DNA from: Nitriliruptoraceae bacterium
GTDB lineage: Bacteria; Actinomycetota; Nitriliruptoria; Nitriliruptorales; Nitriliruptoraceae
Length of the DNA stretch: 11,659 nucleotides
NCBI GenBank assembly: GCA_007125475.1
Contig: SLDB01000227.1
Span: forward strand, 1 to 11,659
Reading direction: 5' to 3'
Positions 6,358 through 11,659 of the stretch are shown here, piece by piece. The position numbers were made by a program, and so were the translations under genes. The notes under the pieces are model-generated. The model had not been told where the DNA came from, ran no database searches, and saw nothing but the letters and a program-made list of their open reading frames with translations. Each line of letters opens with the position of its first letter. Within the stretch, counting starts at the first letter, position 1.

Positions 6358-6954
6358 ATGGACGCCAAGTCATGGGACGAGCGCTACCGCGAGACCGACC
6401 TGATGTGGTCGGCCGGGCCCAACGTGTTCGTCGAGCGGGAGGTGGGCTCCCTGCCCCCAGGCCGCGCCCTCGACCTGGCCGCGGGGGAGGGGCGCAACGC
6501 GATCTGGCTGGCAGGGCGCGGATGGGAGGTGGAGGCCGTCGAGTTTTCCCCGGTCGCCATCGAGAAGGGCCGGGCCCTCGCCGGGCGCGCCAACGCCGCG
6601 GTGACCTGGACGTCGGCCGACCTCACCGCCGAGCCCGATCTCGCCTCCGCTGACCTGGTGCTGCACGTCTACCTCCACCTGCCGCAACCCGCCGCCGAGC
6701 GCGTGCTCCGGCACGCGGCCTCGCTCGTGGCGCCGGGCGGGACGCTGCTCGTGGTCGCCCACGCCCGGCGGAACCTCACCGAGGGCTACGGAGGACCACC
6801 CGACCCCGCCCTGTTGCCGGACCCCGACGAGGTGGCGGCGACGGTCGCGGCCGCCGGTCTCGAGGTCGAGCACGCGGGCGAGGTCATCCGCACCGTCGAG
6901 ACCGAGGATGGTCCACGGGACGCGATCGACGTGCTCGTCCGCGCCCGCCGCTGA
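6358..6954 (+). CDS. Class I SAM-dependent methyltransferase, TehB-like
   Basis: 198-aa soluble methyltransferase. The N-terminus W6-DERY..TDLMWSAGPN is typical of small TehB / thiopurine-methyltransferase-like enzymes. Motif I is ALDLAAGEGRNAIWLAGRGW (residues 37-56), with acidic V-E62 at the end of strand 2, TSADLT after strand 3, ADLVLHVYLHLP as motif IV region and LVAPGGTLLVVAH as the post-motif strand. This family methylates small soft nucleophiles such as tellurite, selenite, thiols or halides; the substrate here is unknown. Next to an anion transporter and sulfur genes, a thiol or chalcogen substrate is plausible but only inferred. The start is well supported by GGAGG at 6347-6351, 6 bases before the ATG. 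It is probably cotranscribed with the SLC13-type gene. A hairpin overlaps the stop codon. Confidence 0.85.
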   Translation: MDAKSWDERYRETDLMWSAGPNVFVEREVGSLPPGRALDLAAGEGRNAIWLAGRGWEVEAVEFSPVAIEKGRALAGRANAAVTWTSADLTAEPDLASADLVLHVYLHLPQPAAERVLRHAASLVAPGGTLLVVAHARRNLTEGYGGPPDPALLPDPDEVAATVAAAGLEVEHAGEVIRTVETEDGPRDAIDVLVRARR

Positions 6955-6968
6955 GACGCGGGCGTCTC
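6953..6968 (+). terminator. Hairpin at the end of the methyltransferase gene
   Basis: GAGACG (6953-6958) and CGTCTC (6963-6968) pair with a CGGG loop. The left arm includes the last two bases of the TGA stop. There is no T-run. It probably separates the transporter-methyltransferase unit from the sulfur cluster. Confidence 0.4.
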
Positions 6969-6996
6969 CGTTCTGCGTGCGATGAGCGCATGGGGG

Positions 6997-7012
6997 AATT
7001 GTCTGGACAATT
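6997..7012. promoter_or_regulatory. Candidate operator, perfect palindrome (copy 2 of the shared motif)
   Basis: AATTGTC-TG-GACAATT: a perfect 7-bp inverted repeat with a 2-base centre, about 109 bases before the rhodanese start. It is the most symmetric of the three related sites, and its AT-rich arms stand out in this GC-rich DNA. The core GTCTgGAC resembles the GTCTAGAC core known for HutC-type GntR regulators such as DasR. That resemblance is suggestive, not proof. Confidence 0.6.
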
Positions 7013-7100
7013 GGCAGCGTTCTCCCCGGCAGCGTTCCCGACACGTGATCGGCGCAACCGTCCCCGACGGGCCCGAACACCCCCCTGAACCCCCCTGAAC
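7013..7100. repeat. Short direct repeats in the leader of the sulfur cluster
   Basis: GGCAGCGTTC occurs at 7013-7022 and 7028-7037, a 15-base period. The 10-base unit CCCCCTGAAC is exactly tandem at 7081-7090 and 7091-7100, just before the ribosome site. The first pair directly follows the palindrome at 6997-7012. They may be binding half-sites or simple slippage products. Confidence 0.4.
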
Positions 7101-7120
7101 CGACCCCTGGAGGCACTTCC

Positions 7121-7678
7121 GTGTCAGCAGCAGTCTGCGTTGGACCGAGCGAACTCAAGACCAGGATGGGCGAGGCCGTCGTCGTCGACGTCCGCACGCC
7201 GGGCGAGTTCGAGTCCGTCCACATCCCGCGTGCCCGCAACATCGCCCTGGATCAGATCGAGCAGCATGCCCACGAGCTGCGTCAGGCCGCCGACTCCGGC
7301 AATGAGGTCGTGCTGGTCTGCCAGTCCGGGGGCCGCGCGCACCAGGCCCAGGAGAAGCTCGAGTCCGCAGGGCTCGAGGTGCTTCCGATCCTCGAGGGCG
7401 GCATGGCCGCGTGGCAGCAGGCCGACGGAGAGATCGTCCAGGACGTCATCCGCTGGGATCTCGAGCGCCAGGTCCGCCTGGTAGCCGGGGCGATCGTGCT
7501 CCTGTCCATCCTCGCCAGCCTCGTCTGGCCCCCGGCCCGCTTCGTCGCCGGCTTCGTCGGTGCCGGACTCGTGTTCGCCGCCGTCAGCAACAGCTGCATG
7601 ATGGGCATGGCCCTCACCAAGTTGCCGTACAACCAGTCGAAGAAGCAGTCCGCGCCCGAGGCTCCCGCCAACGCCTAG
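7121..7678 (+). CDS. Membrane-anchored rhodanese (rhodanese plus DUF2892, YgaP-like)
   Basis: 185-aa sulfurtransferase. The rhodanese domain (about 5-103) has VVDVRTPGEFESVHIPRARN and the active-site loop C67-Q-S-G-G-R-A, with C67 expected to carry a persulfide. The tail end of the domain is ILEGGMAAW. A C-terminal DUF2892-type membrane part (about 115-170) follows: RQVRLVAGAIVLL, then GFVGAGLVFAAVSNSCMMGMAL, with C159. The same domain order is found in YgaP-like inner-membrane rhodaneses. It would relay sulfane sulfur at the cytoplasmic face of the membrane. GTG at 7121 is supported by GGAGG at 7109-7113. It is the first gene of a likely unit with SulP and the CstB-like protein. It is preceded by the perfect palindrome at 6997-7012 and followed by a strong hairpin. 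Confidence 0.88.
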   Translation: MSAAVCVGPSELKTRMGEAVVVDVRTPGEFESVHIPRARNIALDQIEQHAHELRQAADSGNEVVLVCQSGGRAHQAQEKLESAGLEVLPILEGGMAAWQQADGEIVQDVIRWDLERQVRLVAGAIVLLSILASLVWPPARFVAGFVGAGLVFAAVSNSCMMGMALTKLPYNQSKKQSAPEAPANA

Positions 7679-7692
7679 CGGCATGGCCCGTT

Positions 7693-7733
7693 CGACGCTG
7701 CGGGGTGAGGTTCTGCCTCGCTCCGCGGCGTCG
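7693..7733 (+). terminator. Strong intergenic hairpin between the rhodanese and SulP genes
   Basis: 7693-7710 pairs with 7716-7733 as an 18-bp stem (three pairs are G-U) around a TTCTG loop. It begins 15 bases after the rhodanese stop and ends 10 bases before the SulP ribosome site GGAGG. There is no T-run. It may be a partial terminator/attenuator or an mRNA-stabilising 3' structure that makes rhodanese more abundant than SulP. Confidence 0.6.
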
Positions 7734-7756
7734 GCATGAGAACGGAGGTCCGCAAG

Positions 7757-9550
7757 ATGCCGGTCTGGCTCGCACGTCGCCTTCCCCTGCTCGCGCTGCT
7801 CCGCGGTGGCTACCCCCGCCAGCTGCTGCGCGGCGACGTCGTCGCGGGACTGACCACGGCGGTGATGCTCATCCCCCAGGCGATGGCCTACGCCTCGCTC
7901 GCCGGGATGCCCCCGATCACGGGGCTGTACGCCTCCGTCGTGCCGATCGCGGTCTACGCCCTGCTCGGCACCTCCGGGGTGCTGGCCTTCGGGCCCGTCG
8001 CCATCGTCGCGTTGCTGACCGCGTCCGCCGTCGGGCCGCTGGCCGGCGGCGACCCCACCACCTACGTGGTGCTCGCCGGGGCGCTGGCGCTGATGGTCGG
8101 CGCCATCCAGCTGCTGCTGGGCGTGCTGCGGCTCGGCGTGGTCGTCGACCTGCTGTCCCACTCCGTGATCAGTGGCTTCACGTCGGCCGCGGCGCTGGTG
8201 ATCGCGGCGAGCCAACTCCGGGCGCTGACGGGCATCGAGGCGGAGGGCGGCGAAACGCTGGTCGCCGAGCTGACCGGCATCCTCGGCTCGGTGGGGCAAC
8301 TCCACCCGCTGACCCTCACCGTCGGTCTCGGTAGCGTCCTCGGACTCGTGCTGCTCAAGCGCTTCATGCCCAGGTTCCCTGCGCCGCTGGCAGTCGTCGG
8401 TGCGGTCACCCTGCTGGCCTACCTCGTCGGTCTCGACAACGCGGACGTCGAGTTGCTCGGCCAGGTGCCCTCGGGTCTGCCGGGACCGTCGCTTCCCGCG
8501 GTGGGAGTGGCGGAGCTGCAGTCGCTGCTGGTGCCCGCCGTCACGATCGCGTTGCTGTCCTACATGGAGGGCATCAGCGTCGCCAAGGCCATCGCGGCCA
8601 AGACCCGCGACCGCGTCGACTCCTCCCAGGAGCTGATCGCCTCCGGCGCCGCCAACCTCGCCTCGGGCCTGTTCCAGGCCTTCCCCGTGGCCGGTGGCTT
8701 CTCGCGCACGGCGGTCAACTTCCAGGCGGGTGCCCGCACCCCGCTGGCCAGTCTCATCACGGCGGGCACGGTGGCCCTGTCCGCCCTGCTGCTGACGCCG
8801 CTGTTCACGTACATGCCGCGGGCCGTCCTCGCCGCCATTGTCATCGTGGCGGTGGCTGGGCTCGTCGACATCGCCGGGGCCAGGCGGGCCTGGCGGCGGG
8901 ACCGCTGGGACTTCGCGATGCTGGTCGTCACCTTCGCCGCAACCGTCGGCCTCGGGGTCGAGATCGGCATCGCGGTCGGCGTGGGCGCGAGCCTGCTGCT
9001 ACTGATCGCGCGCATCGCCCGCCCCCACATCGCTGAGCTGGGCTACGCGCCCTCCATCGGTGAGCACCGCAACGTCAAGCGCTACGACACCCTGACCGAC
9101 CCGCGCGCGCTGGTGGTCCGGGTCGACGCGGCCCTGCTGTTTGCCGCCGCGCCGACGATCATGCGCCACCTCGAGCACCTCGCGGAGCAGCGCGACGAGC
9201 GCCTCGAGGTGATGGTGCTCGACGCATCGGCGATCTCCGACATCGACGGAGACGGGGTCCACGTGCTCGAGGAGCTCGAGCGCGGCCTCGCGGCCCGCGA
9301 CGTCACGCTGCACCTGGCCACGGTCCACGGCCCGGTCCGCGACGCCCTCGACCGCGCCGGGCTCTGGGAGCGCCTGCTCCGCGAGGGCCGCATCCACGAG
9401 TCACTTCACCGAGCCCTGGTCGCGCTGGGGCTGCCGCTGGACCGGCCCGAGGTCGTCTCGGTCGGCGACGAGGGGACGCGCGCTCTCCGCGACCCTGCCG
9501 GACAGACCACGCGTCCACCGCTCGTCTCCTACCGCACCACACGCGAATGA
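7757..9550 (+). CDS. SulP (SLC26) family anion transporter with STAS domain
   Basis: 597-aa polytopic transporter of the SulP family, which moves sulfate, bicarbonate or other anions, often with H+ or Na+. The start is placed at ATG 7757, not the in-frame ATG at 7736, because GGAGG (7744-7748) lies 8 bases before it and within the longer version. Signatures include GDVVAGLTTAVMLIPQAMAY at about 26-45, SGFTSAAALVIAASQLRALTG near 139-159 and GGFSRTAVNFQAGARTPLAS near 313-332. Membrane segments run to about 420. The cytoplasmic STAS domain spans about 445-560, with VMVLDASAISDIDGDGVHVL at its core. The usual D-[S/T] position of SpoIIAA-like STAS domains reads D497-G-D here. Placement between a rhodanese and a CstB-like gene suggests export or import of an oxidised sulfur anion; the substrate is inferred. 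The stop at 9548-9550 directly adjoins the third operator-like site. Confidence 0.92.
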   Translation: MPVWLARRLPLLALLRGGYPRQLLRGDVVAGLTTAVMLIPQAMAYASLAGMPPITGLYASVVPIAVYALLGTSGVLAFGPVAIVALLTASAVGPLAGGDPTTYVVLAGALALMVGAIQLLLGVLRLGVVVDLLSHSVISGFTSAAALVIAASQLRALTGIEAEGGETLVAELTGILGSVGQLHPLTLTVGLGSVLGLVLLKRFMPRFPAPLAVVGAVTLLAYLVGLDNADVELLGQVPSGLPGPSLPAVGVAELQSLLVPAVTIALLSYMEGISVAKAIAAKTRDRVDSSQELIASGAANLASGLFQAFPVAGGFSRTAVNFQAGARTPLASLITAGTVALSALLLTPLFTYMPRAVLAAIVIVAVAGLVDIAGARRAWRRDRWDFAMLVVTFAATVGLGVEIGIAVGVGASLLLLIARIARPHIAELGYAPSIGEHRNVKRYDTLTDPRALVVRVDAALLFAAAPTIMRHLEHLAEQRDERLEVMVLDASAISDIDGDGVHVLEELERGLAARDVTLHLATVHGPVRDALDRAGLWERLLREGRIHESLHRALVALGLPLDRPEVVSVGDEGTRALRDPAGQTTRPPLVSYRTTRE

Positions 9551-9551
9551 A

Positions 9552-9563
9552 ATGTCCGGACTA
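9552..9563. promoter_or_regulatory. Candidate operator, copy 3 of the shared motif
   Basis: ATGTCCGGACTA, one base after the SulP stop and 62 bases before the CstB-like start. GTCCGGAC (9554-9561) is a perfect palindrome. It matches the reverse strand of 4427-4438 in nine consecutive bases and the core of 6997-7012. Its position suggests that the CstB-like gene has its own regulated promoter inside the cluster. Confidence 0.45.
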
Positions 9564-9564
9564 A

Positions 9565-9585
9565 CTCTCGCCGTTCTGACGAGAG
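9565..9585 (+). terminator. Weak hairpin after SulP
   Basis: CTCTCG (9565-9570) and CGAGAG (9580-9585) form a 6-bp stem with a 9-base loop just after the operator-like site at 9552-9563. It may be a weak terminator for SulP or part of the leader of the CstB-like mRNA. Confidence 0.3.
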
Positions 9586-9624
9586 ACCATCAAGAAGCCG
9601 CCCCGACAGGAGGCCAGCCCCATT

Positions 9625-11022
9625 ATGGAGATCATCACCATCGAGACGCCGGCACTCGGCGACCGCAGCTACGTCGTCACCGACGGCGAGTCCGCCGCGG
9701 TGATCGACCCGCAGCGCGACATCGACCGCGTGTACGAGGTCACCGAGCCCCGTGGGCTCAAGATCACCCACGTGTTCGAGACCCACAACCACAACGACTA
9801 CGTGACCGGCGGACTCGAACTCGCACGCCAGACGGGCGCCGCCTACCTCCTGAACGCCGACGAGGAGATGTTCTTCGACTTCCAGGGCGTACGGGACGGC
9901 GAGGAGGTCAAGGTCGGCGAGATCACCATCCGGGCCCTGCACACCCCGGGCCACACCCCGACCCACCTCTCCTACGTCGCCTCCGACGGCCAGCGTCAGG
10001 CAGTCTTCACCGGCGGCAGCATGCTCTACGGCTCCGTCGGCCGGACCGACCTCGTCGCCCGGTCGATGGCCGACGAGCTCACCCGCAAGCAGCACGCCTC
10101 GGCCAAGCGCCTCGCCGACGAGCTCAGTGACGACACCACGATCCTGCCGACCCACGGCTTCGGCAGCTTCTGCTCCTCCGCAGCCGCCGACGAGCAGACC
10201 GCCGACGTGGATCCGAAGTACGGTGTGGAGACCTCGACCATCGGGCAGCAGCGTGAGGCCAACCTCGCCCTGACGATCACCGACGAGGACGCGTTCGTCG
10301 AGACGCTGCTCTCCGGCCTGGACGCCTACCCCCGCTACTACGCCCACATGGCCGCCCGCAACAAGGTCGGTCCGGAGGGCATCGACCTGAGCCCGGCGAT
10401 CGAGGCGGATCCCGCCGAGCTCGCCAAGCGCATCCATGTCGGCGAATGGGTCGTGGACCTGCGGTCCCGCACCGCGTACGCCGCCGACCACGTGCTCGGC
10501 ACCGTCAACGTCGAGGTCGGCAACTCCTTCGTCACCTACCTCGCCTGGATGCTGCCCTGGGGCGTGCCCGTCACCCTCGTCGGCGACACGGCCGAGGAGG
10601 TCGCCGAGGCGCAGCGCCAGCTCGTCCGTGTCGGCGTTGACCGTCCCGCCGCGCAGGCCGCCGGCGGCGTCGGATCCTTCGGGGAGGGCCTCGACCACGG
10701 TTCCTACCGCGTGGTCGACATGCGGGATCTCCTCAAGGCCATCAACGCCGACGAGGAGCTGCACGTCCTCGACGTGCGCCGCAACGACGAGCGCACGGAC
10801 GGCGGTATCGCCGGCTCCCTCCACATCCCGATCCACGAGCTGCCCCGCCGGGTGAACGAGGTGCCCACCGACAAGCCGGTCTGGGTCCACTGCGCGTCCG
10901 GCTACCGCGCCTCCGTCGCGGCGTCGCTGCTGCACCGGGCGGGCCGCACCCCGGTACTCGTCGACGACTTCTCCAGCCAACTCACCGAACTCGATTTCGA
11001 GCTCGAGTACGACGCCGCCTGA
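9625..11022 (+). CDS. CstB-like MBL-fold protein with two rhodanese domains (persulfide dioxygenase/sulfurtransferase type)
   Basis: 465-aa cytoplasmic protein with the CstB domain order. (a) An N-terminal metallo-beta-lactamase domain (about 1-245) has H54-N-H56-N-D58-Y59, TPGH110, FTGGS (129-132), GRTDL (139-143) and THGFGSFC183. (b) A middle rhodanese-like domain (about 262-355) has no catalytic cysteine. (c) A C-terminal rhodanese (about 362-462) has loop C423-A-S-G-Y-R-A. CstB-type enzymes oxidise low-molecular-weight persulfides, using non-haem iron and O2, and release thiosulfate or sulfite with help from the rhodanese cysteine. Two substitutions stand out. Tyr replaces the last His of HxHxDH. 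The Asp that ligates iron in ETHE1 (TGD) is Gly131. The same pattern may be normal for actinobacterial relatives. The start at 9625 is supported by AGGAGG at 9608-9613. Domain assignment is firm; dioxygenase activity is not assured. Confidence 0.87.
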   Translation: MEIITIETPALGDRSYVVTDGESAAVIDPQRDIDRVYEVTEPRGLKITHVFETHNHNDYVTGGLELARQTGAAYLLNADEEMFFDFQGVRDGEEVKVGEITIRALHTPGHTPTHLSYVASDGQRQAVFTGGSMLYGSVGRTDLVARSMADELTRKQHASAKRLADELSDDTTILPTHGFGSFCSSAAADEQTADVDPKYGVETSTIGQQREANLALTITDEDAFVETLLSGLDAYPRYYAHMAARNKVGPEGIDLSPAIEADPAELAKRIHVGEWVVDLRSRTAYAADHVLGTVNVEVGNSFVTYLAWMLPWGVPVTLVGDTAEEVAEAQRQLVRVGVDRPAAQAAGGVGSFGEGLDHGSYRVVDMRDLLKAINADEELHVLDVRRNDERTDGGIAGSLHIPIHELPRRVNEVPTDKPVWVHCASGYRASVAASLLHRAGRTPVLVDDFSSQLTELDFELEYDAA

Positions 11023-11064
11023 GACGCACACAGCCTGGCGGCGACTCCCCCTTGTCACCTCCAC

Positions 11065-11094
11065 CCGATGCCCCGGCTCCGGCCGGGGCATCGG
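11065..11094. terminator. Strong bidirectional terminator with UCCG tetraloop
   Basis: A perfect 13-bp stem (11065-11077 with 11082-11094) is closed by C(TCCG)G, the extra-stable UNCG tetraloop. It lies 43 bases after the CstB-like stop and 10 bases beyond the stop end of the convergent UTRA fragment, so it can serve both strands. Confidence 0.8.
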
Positions 11095-11103
11095 TGCGCC
11101 GGC

Positions 11104-11346
11104 TCACCCGCTCGGGCGGGCCCCGAAGCTCACCGGCTCGATGGTCCTGGCCCGGTCCCAGGACGACGTGAACGCGAAGCGCTGTCCCCGCACCAGCGCG
11201 ATGCGGCACTCGACGGGCTCGCCGTCCACGTAGCCGTTGCGCGGGATGCGGAACAGAGCCTCGTCCTCGGCCAGGTCGAGGATCTCTCGGGCGTCGGCGT
11301 CGGGAAGCGAGGGCTCGATGATCTCCGTCGCCGAAGTCAGGCGCAC
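11104..11346 (-). pseudogene. C-terminal UTRA-domain remnant of a GntR-family (HutC-type) regulator
   Basis: About 80 residues match the C-terminal half of a UTRA effector-binding domain. The order is VRLTSATEIIEPSLPDADAR, EILDLAEDEALFRIPRNGYV, DGEPVECRIALVRGQRFAFT. Typical is RLTxAxExIEPxLxDAxxAxLLxLxxGxPLLRIxRxxYxDGxPVEyxxSlyRGDRYxFT. The upstream frame closes within about 70 bases (in-frame TGA near 11411), and no GntR winged helix is found in any minus-strand frame up to 11659. The first half of UTRA and the DNA-binding domain are therefore missing. A GTG at 11344-11346 could start a tiny protein but has no good ribosome site. It is convergent to the CstB-like gene. HutC-type regulators bind GTxTAxAC-like palindromes, so this may once have controlled the nearby TTGTCTGGACAA site. 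That link is inference. Confidence 0.65.
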
Positions 11347-11659
11347 CCCAGGCGGGGGTAGCAGCTCGCGTCTGTCCTTCGGGCCGGTCGCGCTCTGCGG
11401 CCATGGATTTCGTCACGAGACGCCCGTGGAGGCCCCTGCTCCAGTCATGGGCCGCACCGGCACGACGCCAGGTCGCCTGAAGGCCGGCTTGCACAGCAAC
11501 CGCGATCGAGCGGGGAGCGACCTTGACAGGCGAGGTCGGCAGCTGTGACCCAACAACAGGGTGCGAGGTGTTCACCTTCTGGGCATGACCCCGTCCGGTA
11601 GCGCCCAAGGAGATCCCCCCGTCCGAGCAGGTCACTTCGCTGGCCATCACCGCCCGAGG
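11347..11659. other. No recognisable gene up to the window end
   Basis: Open frames exist on both strands but none has a recognisable domain, signature or ribosome site. The DNA directly abuts the broken UTRA remnant, so it may be foreign sequence brought in by the event that truncated the regulator. No IS terminal repeats, tRNA-like sequence or clear hairpins were seen. Confidence 0.4.

Noticed and set aside
4317..6653. Long plus-strand frame (778 codons) overlapping the SLC13-type gene
   Set aside because: It is extremely Arg/Gly/Pro-rich with no membrane segments or motifs and runs across two real genes in a different frame. This is typical of an out-of-frame shadow at high GC.
7041..7068. 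CACGTG (7041-7046) and CCGTC-CCC-GACGG as possible further operators
   Set aside because: They are short, GC-rich and not repeated near the other genes, so chance is the simpler explanation.
7736..7756. Earlier in-frame ATG for SulP at 7736
   Set aside because: The good ribosome site GGAGG (7744-7748) lies downstream of it and properly spaced for ATG 7757, and the extra residues would overlap that site.
7124..8305. Minus-strand frame opposite the rhodanese and SulP genes
   Set aside because: The translation is rich in Gln/His/Gly/Asp with no family signature, and the opposite strand carries two convincing genes.
9529..11091. Long open frame on the minus strand opposite the CstB-like gene (520 codons)
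   Set aside because: It mirrors the coding strand, is dominated by Val/Gly/Asp/His from complemented GC-rich codons, and has no domain or ribosome site. It is an antisense shadow of a well-supported gene.
1..11659. CRISPR arrays, tRNA or rRNA genes, phage genes, toxin-antitoxin pairs
   Set aside because: No regularly spaced repeats, tRNA arm sequences, rRNA-like segments or typical small gene pairs were seen in reading both strands.

Overview
The window is a very GC-rich stretch of bacterial chromosome, most likely from an actinobacterium. The evidence is the strong G/C bias at third codon positions, GTG starts with GGAGG ribosome sites, a membrane-anchored LuxR-type regulator, and remnants of an ISL3-family transposase and a GntR/UTRA regulator. 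The genus cannot be fixed from sequence alone.

Layout. (1) 74-1683 (+): a membrane-anchored DsbA-like thioredoxin with a CPFC site, overlapping by 4 bases a CcdA/DsbD-type membrane electron carrier. Together they look like an extracytoplasmic thiol-disulfide module. (2) 1720-~2626 (-): a membrane protein with a C-terminal LuxR helix-turn-helix, split by a frameshift at a run of five C (2417-2421). (3) 2868-3616: a decayed zone. A frameshifted beta-propeller lipoprotein start ends abruptly at an internal fragment of an ISL3-family transposase on the other strand, itself frameshifted. (4) 3874-4257 (+): a small YbcF-type, beta-carbonic-anhydrase-like protein. (5) 4483-6954 (+): an SLC13/DASS-type anion transporter with two central TrkA-C-like domains, then a TehB-like SAM methyltransferase. 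(6) 7121-11022 (+): a sulfur cluster made of a membrane rhodanese (rhodanese plus DUF2892), a SulP anion transporter with a STAS domain, and a CstB-like protein with a metallo-beta-lactamase (MBL) domain and two rhodanese domains. (7) 11104-11346 (-): the C-terminal half of a GntR-family UTRA domain, then about 310 bases with no recognisable gene.

How it may work together. The rhodanese, SulP and CstB-like genes resemble persulfide/sulfide detoxification (cst-type) clusters, with an anion transporter able to move oxidised sulfur such as sulfate or sulfite. The SLC13 protein could serve a related anion. A near-palindromic motif, WTGTCYGGAY, lies in three separate gaps: before the SLC13 gene, before the rhodanese gene, and between SulP and cstB-like. 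This suggests one regulator controls both halves. The convergent UTRA fragment may be the remains of that regulator. A strong 18-bp hairpin separates the rhodanese gene from SulP and probably sets unequal expression.
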